DNA of 64,000 nucleotides from Methylocella tundrae (GCF_901905185.1 NZ_CABFMQ020000068.1:40353-104352); one strand, 5' to 3'. Shown: positions 1 through 8,737, counted from the stretch's first letter. Numbers and translations: made by a program. The notes: generated from the letters alone by a model not told the origin.

Positions 1-505
1 CGTTCGTCTGCTGGTCGATGAAAGTGGCGGTGGGGACGAGGCCGTTGACATAAAGATTGCGGCCAAAGATGCGGACATGCGCGCCGGGAGCAATCTCGGC
101 ATTGTCGAAATGCAGCGGCTTTGGCGCATTGAGGTAGATATGGGGACTCGTTGCTGAGCCGTTCGCAATCCAAACCTCATAGAGATCGAAGGGGATAGTC
201 CGCGGCGCCGCGACGACGACGGTCCCGTCGTCGGCCGTCTTTGTCGCAAGCGTGATCGCCGCCGCCTGGTGCGAAGCTTTCAGAAAAACCTGCGGCGCGG
301 TTCCAAAGCCGCTGCCGCCCAGGCTGATGACATCGCCCGGATTGGCGGTGAACGGTTGATTGATGATCACCGGATCGGCCGAAGCCGCAACCGCGGCGAA
401 GCTCCAGCAATAGGCGGCATAGGCCAGCAGCCGGACGTAGTTATGACGCCGTCTCCGCAGAGGCATGCTTAATATAAAAGTCGAAATCATGGAAAATATA
501 GTCAT
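1..505 (-). CDS. Secreted TIG-like domain protein, partial (runs off left edge)
   Basis: Only about 168 N-terminal residues are visible. The ATG at 505 has a GGAGG six bases upstream. A basic patch (RRRRH) and a hydrophobic stretch ending in AAVAASA look like a signal peptide. The next 120 residues match the start of the protein at 960..3473 almost position for position; shared strings are GDVISL-GSGFG, TKTADDGTVVV, NAPKP-HFDNAEIAPGA and FGRNLYVN. That makes it a tandem paralog with the same TIG/IPT-like export-side domain. Whether it also carries the beta-helix domain cannot be seen here. The AT-rich sequence upstream (about 480-600) should hold its promoter. Exact function unknown. Confidence 0.8.
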   Translation of the reverse strand, partial: MTIFSMISTFILSMPLRRRRHNYVRLLAYAAYCWSFAAVAASADPVIINQPFTANPGDVISLGGSGFGTAPQVFLKASHQAAAITLATKTADDGTVVVAAPRTIPFDLYEVWIANGSATSPHIYLNAPKPLHFDNAEIAPGAHVRIFGRNLYVNGLVPTATFIDQQTN

Positions 506-959
506 ATCCTGCCTCCATTCGCAGAAAATTAGACTAAATATTCAATGTACAATCAAATATAAGTCTATATCCGAGTGAGTGGCCATGAGACATGACATCT
601 ATTTCGGTCGTATCTATCCGAACGAAGTGTATTGATGGATATTGTCGCGCAAATTGTACGCGGTTTGGAGCTTACGCTACGAAAGCGGAGCCATGACGTT
701 GGGGAGCTTTCGGACAATGAGGGGAGGCGCCGGCGGCTTTGCCAAGCCAGCCTCCATAGCAATCTTGCGCGACGCTACGGAACGCGGCCCCAAAGAGTCG
801 TTGGGACCGCGTCGGCGCGTCTTGGCAAAAATGAGAGGCTACTGATGCGCGCGAAGGCGGCTTTGAATCCGCGCCGGGACGGGAGGGAAGTCTGGCCTGC
901 CTCCCGCTTCACCAGCGTCGCGGACCCGCATGGCGCTGGGCCGCGGCGGTCGGTTGGAC
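506..959. other. Intergenic region between tandem paralogs, no gene seen
   Basis: About 450 bases separate the two beta-helix-type genes. The left 100 bases are clearly AT-rich compared with the surroundings and probably hold the promoter of the partial gene at the left edge. Short open frames exist on both strands (for example 632-985 plus), but none has a convincing ribosome binding site or recognisable protein. No repeat or strong terminator hairpin was found. Confidence 0.5.
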
Positions 960-3473
960 TCAATCGTGGCCGACCAGCGTTCTGATCGACGCAGCGGCTC
1001 CGGAGCCGAGCATGGGGGTGTCTTTTAGAAAAGTCGATGTGACGCCGGGGCTGTTTGAGGTCGCCGCGTTCCAGATGGTCGTGTCGGTCGCGCCGGTTCC
1101 AAGACTGTAGTTCACCGTGCAATTCGCGCAGCTATTGCCCTGGAACACCGTCCCGAAGAATGCTCCGCCCTGTTGTTCGACATAGGCCGCCGGATAGGCC
1201 TGATAGAATGAGAAGGCTTGATAGCCTTCGGCGAAAAAATAATAGGGAGTGCCGGTGCGCGCCGCGATGCTGTTGTTTCTTATTTCGGCGCCCATCACAT
1301 TCCTGCCCCAGAAGGAACTTGGATTGATCATGAGATAGCCGAGCGCGATATAGGAGGGCCAGGCGCCGGTCGTATTCGTCAGGGTATTGCCGTTTATCTC
1401 CATATTTCTGGTGGCGTCGAGGCCGGGTTCCGAGCGCGTTGACGAGAGCTGTTGCTCCGCCATCAGATAAATGCCGCCATTGTTGGTCAGCTGGTTCCCG
1501 GTGACGGCGACATTGAGATAGGCGCCGTGATACATTGCGATGCCGACGGGATTCCCCGTCGCCGTATTATTGCTGATAATCGCGTTCTCGTAAGTCGGGA
1601 CGGCGATAGAGAAGCGGTCGCCGGCCGCCGGAGCGACGTCAAAGGGCGCATCGACCGTGAATGTGTTGCCCACGTGCGCGGTGATGTGCCGCCATTGGCC
1701 GGCGCCGGCGCCGCTGATGATGACCAGCATTGAATTCGGATAAACCATCCAGGCGCAGGCGCCGGAGCCGGAGCCGGAGCATTTCGAGTTGTCGGTGACG
1801 CTGATGCTGTTGGCCGTGGTGACGATTCCCCAGTCCTCCCGCATGTCTTGTCCGCCCGCCTCATTGAGGATGGTTTCGCCATCATTGTGATTGACGATGA
1901 GAACGCCGTCCGACACGTCGAAGAGATTGTTCTGCACCACGACGTTCTTGCCGAAGTTGATCGACAGCTGGCGTCCATCGACTCGCGAAACCGTCTCGCC
2001 GGCTACGACCGGCTGATTGGTGAAGGGGAATGTCCACGAAGCTTGCGCCGGGCCGGCGACGATGGTGTCTGAGGCGCTGCGCGTGAAATGGTTGTTTTCG
2101 ATGATGGCGTTGACGAGATCATTCATCGAATTTTGATTGGTCGCCCATTTGATCGTGTTGTTCTTGAACTGAAGATTGCTCAGCTGCGAGAAATATAAAG
2201 GTCCAAGGCCGCCGGTTTTCTGGGCGACGCTCCCGGTTTGATAATTGATCGCCTGCGTAAAGGTGGAGTTCAGGATTGCGATGCGGTCGCCCTTGAGAAA
2301 GATCGGCGCGCCGGAGCCAAGGTTCCAGTTGACGCGTTGAATGAAGAACTTGCTGATCGGCTGGCCCCACGTGCCGATGTTCGTGATGGGATTGCTGGAA
2401 AGATCGACATTCTGGATCGTCAGATCAGCAAATCCCGACATGCCGCCCGTATCGACGATGAATCCGGCCGGCGCGGCGGGCCCGAAAATGATTTTCGTGT
2501 TCGAGGCGCTTTCACCCTGCAGCACGACGCCAGGCTTAAGGTCGACCCTGACCGATCCGATATTGTACGTCCCCGCCGGGAGATAGACGACGCCCCGATG
2601 GGCGGCCGCCGTATTGATCGCCCCCTGAATCGCCGCGCCGTCATTGGTCACGCCGTCCCCCTTGGCGAGGATTGCGAGGCTGGGATCCGTCCTGACGTTG
2701 AAGACGTGATGATCCGCCTGGTTCGTGCCCTTTACGCCCGCCTGGTAGCCTGGCCCGTCCTGGTAGACGAAATCATAGGCCCAGGGTTGTCCGATGAGGA
2801 AATGATCCGTGCCGGAGGCATGCGCGACGATGGAGGCGGCGCTGAGCGTCGACGCATAGCCGTTCGACACATTGACCTGGTAACTATGGCCGGGAATGAC
2901 TCCGAGGGAGGGCGTCACGTCGAGGCTGTAAGCGCTGCTCGTTGAGGTCGTGACCGTGGCGATCGCCGGCGCTTTGGTCGCCACGTCAACCAGCGTGACC
3001 GTCGGCGGAATATTGTTGACGTAGAGATTGCGCCCGAAGATCCGGAAATGCGCCCCCGGGGCGATCTCGGCATTGTCGAAATGCATCGGCTTCGGCGCGT
3101 TCAAAAGGACATGGTTGCTCGTTGTCGCGCCATTCGTGATCCAGACCTCATAAACATCGAACAACGCAGCTTTCGGCGCCTGTACGACAACGGTTCCATC
3201 GTCGGCCGTCTTCGTCGCCAGCACGGTGGGGATCAACTGTTTCAACGGCTTCATGTAGACGTGCGGCGCGGCGCCAAATCCGCTCCCTTGCAGACTGATC
3301 ACGTCTCCGGGCCGCGCCGAGAACGGCTGGTTGATGATCACGGGAGCGGCCAGCGCGGCGGCAGCGCTCAACGCCCAGCAGCAGGCCGCATAAGAGGCGC
3401 GCGCAACTGGCCTAAAGAATTTTACGCGATTTTCGTGTGAAATGCAACTTGCAATAGATAATCTGTCAATCAT
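960..3473 (-). CDS. Secreted pectate-lyase-like (GH55-type) beta-helix protein with N-terminal TIG-like domain
   Basis: This is an 837-residue protein whose ATG at 3473 is preceded by TTTTGGAGA. Residues 1-45 form a long signal region ending ALAAP. Residues 45-150 form a TIG/IPT-like beta-sandwich (PGDVISLQGSGFG, IFGRNLYVN). From about residue 265 the motif KGDGVTNDGAAIQGAI, followed by GVVYLPAGTYNIG, is the classic start of the Pectate_lyase_3/GH55 right-handed beta-helix. The remainder is rich in short N-containing turns (VVQNNLFDV, AIISNNTATGN) typical of stacked parallel helix coils. A polysaccharide lyase, hydrolase or cell-surface role is likely. The substrate cannot be told and catalytic residues were not identified. 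It is a tandem paralog of the gene at the left edge. Confidence 0.75.
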   Translation of the reverse strand: MIDRLSIASCISHENRVKFFRPVARASYAACCWALSAAAALAAPVIINQPFSARPGDVISLQGSGFGAAPHVYMKPLKQLIPTVLATKTADDGTVVVQAPKAALFDVYEVWITNGATTSNHVLLNAPKPMHFDNAEIAPGAHFRIFGRNLYVNNIPPTVTLVDVATKAPAIATVTTSTSSAYSLDVTPSLGVIPGHSYQVNVSNGYASTLSAASIVAHASGTDHFLIGQPWAYDFVYQDGPGYQAGVKGTNQADHHVFNVRTDPSLAILAKGDGVTNDGAAIQGAINTAAAHRGVVYLPAGTYNIGSVRVDLKPGVVLQGESASNTKIIFGPAAPAGFIVDTGGMSGFADLTIQNVDLSSNPITNIGTWGQPISKFFIQRVNWNLGSGAPIFLKGDRIAILNSTFTQAINYQTGSVAQKTGGLGPLYFSQLSNLQFKNNTIKWATNQNSMNDLVNAIIENNHFTRSASDTIVAGPAQASWTFPFTNQPVVAGETVSRVDGRQLSINFGKNVVVQNNLFDVSDGVLIVNHNDGETILNEAGGQDMREDWGIVTTANSISVTDNSKCSGSGSGACAWMVYPNSMLVIISGAGAGQWRHITAHVGNTFTVDAPFDVAPAAGDRFSIAVPTYENAIISNNTATGNPVGIAMYHGAYLNVAVTGNQLTNNGGIYLMAEQQLSSTRSEPGLDATRNMEINGNTLTNTTGAWPSYIALGYLMINPSSFWGRNVMGAEIRNNSIAARTGTPYYFFAEGYQAFSFYQAYPAAYVEQQGGAFFGTVFQGNSCANCTVNYSLGTGATDTTIWNAATSNSPGVTSTFLKDTPMLGSGAAASIRTLVGHD

Positions 3474-3499
3474 GAGTATTCTCCAAAATAACGCGGAGC

Positions 3500-3531
3500 T
3501 TCAACTCGGCTGTTGAATTGATGATTTCAAC
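3500..3531. promoter_or_regulatory. Alternating TTCAAC/GTTGAA hexamers upstream of beta-helix gene
   Basis: TTCAAC (3500-3505), GTTGAA (3512-3517) and TTCAAC (3526-3531) lie 27-58 bases upstream of the ATG at 3473. The last two form a perfect inverted repeat with an 8-base spacer. The arrangement and position resemble an operator for a dimeric regulator. The region beyond it (3540-3720) is strongly AT-rich. No regulator is known; this is inferred from symmetry only. Confidence 0.35.
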
Positions 3532-3727
3532 TTTTGCGGGGGGGTATCTGCGGAACTAAATTGACGATTATTAGTTTATATCACAGATAACAATTTGTGG
3601 AGCCTATTTAAGAAATAAATTTTCCACAATTCATGTTTGCCTCGATAGCAAATAAAATAACGAATGTAATATATCAGGCACAACATGACCGTTGTGTCGG
3701 CGTAATACTTTGCTCTGCTTAATAACA

Positions 3728-4708
3728 TCAGCCCCAGAGCGCGGGCGGCGCGGGGCGAATAAGCGAGCCCTCGTAGACGAGGCCGTCCGGCCGGTCTCGC
3801 GCCAGCAGCAGGGGGCCATCAAGATCGACGAAGAGGGCGCGGCCGGCGACAAGCAGCGCGGGCGCCATGGCGAGCGACGTCGCGACCATGCAGCCGATGA
3901 AGACGCCAAAGCCGATCGCTTCCGCCTGCGCCGTCGTGGCCAGCATCTCGGTCAGGCCGCCTGTCTTGTCGAGCTTGATATTGACGGCGTCATAGCGTTC
4001 GCGAAGGTCCAGGAGTCCGCGCCGCGCATGGGCGCTTTCATCGGCGCAAACAGGAATAATGCGCTCGATCCTGCCAAGCGCGGCGTCGCGCCCGGCGGGC
4101 AGCGGCTGCTCGACCAGCGCGACCCCGGCCCTGGCGCAGGCCTCGAGGTAGCCCGGAAGATCGGAGTCCGTCCACGCCTCGTTGGCGTCAACGATCAGCA
4201 CCGCTTTGGGCGCGGCGGCGCGGACGGCCGCGATCCGCGCTGGATCGCCCTCGCCCGCGAGCTTGATCTTCAACAGCGGCCGCGCGCTCGCCCTTGCCGC
4301 CGCCGCCGCCATTTCGTCAGGGGTTCCGACTGAAATGGTGAAGGCCGTCGTCACCGTGACCGGCTCCGGCAGGCCGGCCAGCGCATAGGCCGGCCGGCCG
4401 CTCTGCTTCGCGGCGAGATCCCACAGCGCGCAGTCGAGCGCGTTGCGCGCCGCGCCCGCGGGCAGAAGCGCCTGCAGCTCCTCGCGGTCTGCGCCGGCCT
4501 CGATCGCCGCCCGGACAGATTCGATCTGCGCGAGAACGGATGCGACGGTTTCGCCGTAGCGCGCGTAGGGCGTGCACTCGCCGCGCCCCCTCGCGCCGGC
4601 GTCTTCGATCACGGCAAGGACGACCGCCGCCTCGGTCTTTTGCCCCCGGGAAATGACGAATTTCCCCGCGATGGGAAAACGCTCGACCGCAACGCTGAGT
4701 TTTCGCAT
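3728..4708 (-). CDS. Enolase-superfamily dipeptide epimerase (L-Ala-D/L-Glu epimerase or DgcA-type)
   Basis: This 326-residue protein has the muconate-lactonizing/epimerase fold of the enolase superfamily. The order of active-site motifs is complete: LLKIKLAG (KxK acid/base lysine), VDANEAW (metal Asp), VEQPLP (metal Glu), ADES (metal Asp) and NIKLDKTGG (second lysine). The residue set fits L-Ala-D/L-Glu epimerases of murein peptide recycling. The alphaproteobacterial N-acetyl-D-glutamate racemase DgcA has the same signature, so the exact substrate is open; no dgcN lies next to it. It is divergent from the membrane protein gene at 4846, sharing a 137-base intergenic region. Confidence 0.8.
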   Translation of the reverse strand: MRKLSVAVERFPIAGKFVISRGQKTEAAVVLAVIEDAGARGRGECTPYARYGETVASVLAQIESVRAAIEAGADREELQALLPAGAARNALDCALWDLAAKQSGRPAYALAGLPEPVTVTTAFTISVGTPDEMAAAAARASARPLLKIKLAGEGDPARIAAVRAAAPKAVLIVDANEAWTDSDLPGYLEACARAGVALVEQPLPAGRDAALGRIERIIPVCADESAHARRGLLDLRERYDAVNIKLDKTGGLTEMLATTAQAEAIGFGVFIGCMVATSLAMAPALLVAGRALFVDLDGPLLLARDRPDGLVYEGSLIRPAPPALWG

Positions 4709-4845
4709 GGTCGCCTGATCGCAGAATCGGGCGAGCGAAGCAACCGGCCAACGCGGCCGGCCTCAAGCCGTCGCGGCTCATTGCCAAAATCCGCCGGCGC
4801 CCGCACTGTTCGTCCCGGCAAGCCCCTCTCCAGCAAAGCGCCCTC

Positions 4846-5673
4846 ATGATCGACGCCTGGCTCACCCTATCTCTGCCTTACATGGTTTTCGCCGTGGCCG
4901 GATTTTACACCGCTACGGCGGCTTTTCTCTTCTGGCTGAGTTTTGGCCGCTTAACGCGCAGATGGATGCTTTCATTCAATGGCGCGATCGCCGAGCTGTT
5001 CAGCGCCATCATGGTGATCTTCGGCATTCAGATCGGTTTTGTCGCCAGCGATATCTGGGACCGCAACCGGCGCGCGTCGGCGGCTGTTGAGACGGAGAGC
5101 GCCAGCCTCACCATGCTCAACGCGCTCGCCTCGGCCAGCGGCTTGCCGGCAGACGGCATTCGCCAGGCCATCCGTGTTTATGTGACGGCCGTCACTGGAA
5201 AGGAGTGGCCGAGCATGGCGGCGAGCGGCATGGGCGCCCCACAGGCCGAAGATGCGCTGGGAGGCCTGCTTCGGACGGTCGCCGCGACGCAGCACAATTC
5301 CGGCGACGCGAGCGCGAAATTCGATGCGTTGCTACTCGACATGGCGCTCAAAGTTCAGGCCGCCCGCGCCGATCGTCTCGTGCTCAGCGCTCCTTATTCG
5401 GAGAGCATCAAATGGGCCTGCGTTCTGATCCTCGCGCTCACGGGACAGATCAGCATCGCCATGCTGCACCTCGATCGGCCGCGCCCGCACCTCGCCGCAA
5501 TGGTCATTTTCACCTCGAGCCTCGTCCTGATCATCGTCTTGATCGCCGCCAATGAAGGCCCGTTCCAGCCGCCGCTCGCCATCTCGAGCGATCCGATCGC
5601 GCGGGTTCTGGAGCTTCTGCCGAAGCAAAGCGGGGAGCCGCCGGCGCCGGCGCCGACTTCGAAGGCGATTTGA
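4846..5673 (+). CDS. DUF4239/bestrophin-like integral membrane protein
   Basis: This 275-residue protein has four clear hydrophobic segments: near residues 8-30 and 45-68, then near 185-205 and 215-237. Between them is a soluble loop of about 115 residues. This 2+2 layout, together with ETESASLTMLNAL after the second helix, matches the bestrophin-like DUF4239 family. Family members are thought to be channel-like, but the function of this group is not established. The C-terminal 30 residues are cytosolic and proline-rich. The gene stands alone between a divergent epimerase and a convergent copD. Confidence 0.65.
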   Translation: MIDAWLTLSLPYMVFAVAGFYTATAAFLFWLSFGRLTRRWMLSFNGAIAELFSAIMVIFGIQIGFVASDIWDRNRRASAAVETESASLTMLNALASASGLPADGIRQAIRVYVTAVTGKEWPSMAASGMGAPQAEDALGGLLRTVAATQHNSGDASAKFDALLLDMALKVQAARADRLVLSAPYSESIKWACVLILALTGQISIAMLHLDRPRPHLAAMVIFTSSLVLIIVLIAANEGPFQPPLAISSDPIARVLELLPKQSGEPPAPAPTSKAI

Positions 5674-5675
5674 AG

Positions 5676-5691
5676 GCCCTTCAGCGAGGGC
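5676..5691. terminator. Short hairpin between convergent genes
   Basis: GCCCT (5676-5680) pairs with AGGGC (5687-5691) over a 6-base loop, immediately after the stop of the DUF4239 gene and before the end of copD on the other strand. It has no U-tract, so it may be only a weak bidirectional terminator. Confidence 0.3.
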
Positions 5692-5706
5692 GGGCGCGAG
5701 TTCTCG

Positions 5707-6645
5707 TCATTGCGGCGGCGGCGTGACGCCAAGCGCGGCGGCGGCTCCGAGCACAGCAATGCCGAGAGCGAGTTCGGCGCCGACGCTCGTCCGCAGCCGC
5801 GCCGCCTCCGAAGGGCTTTGAGAGGAGGCTCGGCGCAATCTCGCCGCGCCGACAAAGCGATTGAACGCCGCAAGAGCGAGCATCAAGGCGACGAGCGCCA
5901 GCTTGGCGAACAGGGTTTCGCCATAGGGCGTGTCGAGCAGCCTGCCAAATGACGCGCCGACGCGAAAACCGAGATTTGCCAGTCCGGCGAGAACGATCAG
6001 CACGACGGCGAGGAAGCCCATCGTCGAAAAGCGGTCGAGAATCTTCAAGCTTCCGCTGCCTGGATCTTCTCCGCGCTCCTCGGCGAGGGCGAAAAGCAGC
6101 GGCGCAAGGCCGCCGACCCAGGCGCCGGCCGCAAGCACATGCGCGCTATAAGCGACGATCATGGCGCCGCCGCGAAGGCCGCCGTCTCCCTGCGCGGCAT
6201 GGCCGAGCCACGCCTGGCTGACGAGAAGAGCCGCGCCGATGGCGGCGAGGGCGACGAGGAAGCCGCGTTGCGGCCGGCGCAGGGTGACGACGCCAAGCGC
6301 CGCGGCGAGCAGCACGAGGCGCAGACCCGAAACCGCGCCGAAATTCGTCTCGAAGAAAAACAGCCGCCAGACCTCAAAATCCCGGAGGCTGGCCCATTCG
6401 GGCGCCGGCGACGAACTGGTCATATTGACGACGATCCCGACAAGCCAGGCGAGCCCCGAGAGCGCCGCCGCCAGCGCGGCGAGGCGGAGCAGACGAAGCG
6501 TCGCCGCGAAAGCTCTGGGCAGGCGAGCCGGCCCCGGCGCCGCGCCGCCGCCAGCGTAAAGCCAGAATAGCGCCGAGCCGAACAGCGCCGAGACCGAGAC
6601 GAACTGAACCCAGCGCGCGATGACGAGGAACTGGAAAATCGTCAT
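5707..6645 (-). CDS. copD: Copper resistance membrane protein CopD
   Basis: This 312-residue polytopic membrane protein has about eight hydrophobic helices. It opens with FQFLVIARWVQFVSVSALFG and contains FETNFGAVSGLRLVLLAAAL, matching the CopD/PcoD/YebZ family that works with CopC in moving copper across the inner membrane. It lies 38 bases downstream of copC on the same strand and is the last gene of a four-gene minus-strand copper unit. Copper import for copper enzymes, as well as tolerance, is plausible in a methylotroph. Transport direction cannot be read from sequence. Confidence 0.85.
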   Translation of the reverse strand: MTIFQFLVIARWVQFVSVSALFGSALFWLYAGGGAAPGPARLPRAFAATLRLLRLAALAAALSGLAWLVGIVVNMTSSSPAPEWASLRDFEVWRLFFFETNFGAVSGLRLVLLAAALGVVTLRRPQRGFLVALAAIGAALLVSQAWLGHAAQGDGGLRGGAMIVAYSAHVLAAGAWVGGLAPLLFALAEERGEDPGSGSLKILDRFSTMGFLAVVLIVLAGLANLGFRVGASFGRLLDTPYGETLFAKLALVALMLALAAFNRFVGAARLRRASSQSPSEAARLRTSVGAELALGIAVLGAAAALGVTPPPQ

Positions 6646-6683
6646 TGCGTCTCAATTCCCGGCGCACGTTGAGGCGCCCTTGC

Positions 6684-7055
6684 TCAAGGGGCGATGGTAA
6701 AGACATAGGAGCCATCGGTGCGATGGGTGTCGACCGAAACCACATGCCAGGTGACTTTATATACGCCTGGCTTGAGCGGCTGGTTGAGCCGCACGTGAAG
6801 GACGCTCGGGTCGGCGGGGTCGGGCGTCGCCTTGCCCGCCGCCACGGGGGCTCCCTGCGCCGTCGCAATCTGCACGCTGGCGAAGGCCGGCGCGAGCGCC
6901 TCGGAAAAGGCGAGCCTCACTTCGGCCGGCGAGGCCGAAACGGTGGAGCCGACGGCTGGAACCGCTCGATCGAGGAAAGCATGCGCGAACGCATGCGGCG
7001 CGGCAAGCCCGCAGGCGAAGAAAGCGGCGAGACTGATCGTCAGAAAACGTTGCAT
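6684..7055 (-). CDS. copC: Periplasmic copper-binding protein CopC
   Basis: This 123-residue protein has a typical Sec signal peptide ending AFA before HAFLDR. The mature protein therefore begins with the His that forms part of the CopC Cu(II) site. Further family marks are the beta-barrel core (PAEVRLAFSEAL) and the C-terminal VSVDTHRTDGSYVFTI, whose Asp and His complete the Cu(II) site. No Met-rich loop is evident, so a Cu(II)-only site is likely (inference). GAGGACGCC precedes the ATG. It is followed by copD in the usual order. Confidence 0.9.
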   Translation of the reverse strand: MQRFLTISLAAFFACGLAAPHAFAHAFLDRAVPAVGSTVSASPAEVRLAFSEALAPAFASVQIATAQGAPVAAGKATPDPADPSVLHVRLNQPLKPGVYKVTWHVVSVDTHRTDGSYVFTIAP

Positions 7056-7072
7056 GGCGTCCTCGTCTAAAC

Positions 7073-7111
7073 GTCATTCAAGCGAAGCGTGCCCCGGTTT
7101 GCCTGAATGAC
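7073..7111. repeat. Inverted repeat between putative barrel gene and copC
   Basis: GTCATTCA (7073-7080) and TGAATGAC (7104-7111) are perfect 8-base arms around a GC-rich 23-base loop in the 109-base space upstream of copC. It could be an mRNA hairpin setting relative expression, an attenuator, or an operator. There is no U-tract in the direction of transcription. Confidence 0.4.
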
Positions 7112-7164
7112 TGTGATAAAATTAAAGAAGTGACGTCCGGCCTCTTGCGAAATCGGATCATGAT

Positions 7165-8187
7165 TCAATGAAGGTTGGCGATGCGGGGCTGAGGCGGCCC
7201 GAACAACGGTTTGCCGAGCGAATCCGGCAGGATGTCATCGAGAAAGAAGTCGAGGACGGCGACCGCCCCCACATGCTTGCCGCTCGCCCGGTTGATCGGA
7301 AGCTGAGCCATGACCCCGATCTCGAAAGTTTGGCCGATATAATAAATGGAAGGGCCGACCACTCCGGTCGTCGCGTGCGTCCAGTTTCCTGGCGCGGAAG
7401 GACCAATGTTCGACACCGGCGAACTGAAGACGCCCTCAAACGCCGGGATCAGGCGTTTGAAAAGATCCGGGACTTCGTAAACGAAAGAGTTCGCGTAGAG
7501 CAGGCTGTATTGCAGCGTTGCGCCATAGGTCAGGACGCTCGGCGTCTGGTCGAGGCCAATGATGTTATTGCCATAGGCGTCCTGCGTCAGAAACGCGCTG
7601 ACCGGATGGGTCGGAATATTGTAGTCCATTTCGCCGGTGATCGCGAATGGACGCAGCCAGTCGACCGGAGCGTCGCCGAAGCCCTTGCCGACGTAAATCT
7701 TAGGCGTGATCGTCGTGTAGGGATCGGAGGGAAGCGATGAATTCTGGCCGCTCCCCGTGTGTCCCCATTCGACATTGGCCGCCCCCGCGATGATGAACTC
7801 ATGCTCGGGGTTCTGGTAGAAAACATATTTGAGTTGGGTCTCTAAGTTCGCCCATCCTCCGGCGCTTGGGTTTTTCTGCCACGTATAGCCGCCGGAGCCG
7901 ATGTAGACGGCAAGGTCCGCCGTGATCGTTTTCGAGTATTCCCAGCCGAGCGTGTACGAAATCGGTCCTGCCGTTCCATCGTAATTCGCGGCGGCCATAT
8001 AGCCGAAGGTCGGCAGCGCCAGTTCATCGTTGACGCCGGGATCGTCGATGGTGAGCGTTGCCGGAAACACCCGGTTGCCGACGATGGTATGCGCGAGCGC
8101 GGGACTGACGCAGGCGGGACTGAAGCTGGTGAAAATGGCCGCGGCGCCGAGCGCGCGCGTAAAGGCCAGGCAAGCCTTGTGAGACAT
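7165..8187 (-). CDS. Putative outer-membrane beta-barrel protein in copper unit
   Basis: This 340-residue protein has a signal peptide (cleavage likely near PALA/HTIVG). The remainder alternates aromatic and polar residues in amphipathic strands (YTLGWEYSKTITADLAVYIG, LKYVFYQNPEHEFIIAGA, TYGATLQYSLLYANSF), as in transporter-like or meta-pathway-type outer-membrane barrels. No copper-binding motif is obvious; the mature N-terminus begins with His, as in CopC. It sits upstream of copC on the same strand. By position it could be an outer-membrane porin or receptor for copper or a copper chelator. That role is inferred from neighbours only. Confidence 0.55.
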   Translation of the reverse strand: MSHKACLAFTRALGAAAIFTSFSPACVSPALAHTIVGNRVFPATLTIDDPGVNDELALPTFGYMAAANYDGTAGPISYTLGWEYSKTITADLAVYIGSGGYTWQKNPSAGGWANLETQLKYVFYQNPEHEFIIAGAANVEWGHTGSGQNSSLPSDPYTTITPKIYVGKGFGDAPVDWLRPFAITGEMDYNIPTHPVSAFLTQDAYGNNIIGLDQTPSVLTYGATLQYSLLYANSFVYEVPDLFKRLIPAFEGVFSSPVSNIGPSAPGNWTHATTGVVGPSIYYIGQTFEIGVMAQLPINRASGKHVGAVAVLDFFLDDILPDSLGKPLFGPPQPRIANLH

Positions 8188-8260
8188 GGATTTTTCTCGA
8201 TCTAAAAAGAAGAACAGCGGGCGTCTCCCGGAAGCGGGACAGCGCCGGGCGAAATGCTCG

Positions 8261-8737
8261 TCAGATCAGATGAGGAGGCGCGCGGGGCCGTCCCGCCAGC
8301 GCGCGCGGCGCCGCGAGCGCCGGCGCATTTGTTGAGGCGACGAGTGTTTCGATCACGCGCGCCGGATAGGCGGCGAGCGTTATCTCGCGCGATGGCTCGA
8401 GCGCCGCGCCATCGAGGAATTGGCAACAGGGACAATCGTCATGGTGACCATGGCCCGGCGCCTGATTGCCAGGACCCTCGTCCTTCGCGCTGGCATGCGC
8501 GCAAAGAGCCACATGAGCCGGAGGCCCAAGCGCCGCTTCGAGGCTGAGGCTCCGAGCCGCGAAACGCTCCGCTGAACAGCAAAGGTTGAGCGGAGCGAGC
8601 ACCACAGCCAGCAGGGCCGCGAGCGCGAGAAAGCGGGCGGCGGCGCGCTGACAGCCTCCAGGCAGGCCGCGAAACACCATTCGCGCGGCTTCGCCCCGGC
8701 GCGGATGGGTCAAACGGCTCGCTTGCAAAAGAGGCAC
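8261..8737 (-). CDS. DUF2946-like secreted or membrane-anchored His/Cys protein
   Basis: This 158-residue protein starts at a GTG (8737) preceded by AAAGGG; an internal ATG at 8680 is the alternative. A hydrophobic segment (LALAALLAVVLAPLNLCC) is followed by a metal-ligand cluster, GHGHHDDCPCCQ, and a C-terminus ending RPRAPPHLI. The CPCC cluster plus terminal R-PP pattern is that of DUF2946 proteins, which often accompany copper and TonB receptor genes. As the first gene of the copper unit it could bind Cu or another soft metal in the periplasm (inference). Confidence 0.6.
   Translation of the reverse strand: MPLLQASRLTHPRRGEAARMVFRGLPGGCQRAAARFLALAALLAVVLAPLNLCCSAERFAARSLSLEAALGPPAHVALCAHASAKDEGPGNQAPGHGHHDDCPCCQFLDGAALEPSREITLAAYPARVIETLVASTNAPALAAPRALAGRPRAPPHLI

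Noticed and set aside
632..985. 117-codon plus frame in the gap between the beta-helix paralogs
   Set aside because: No ribosome binding site, no recognisable domain, and the 3 prime end runs into the end of the real minus-strand gene.
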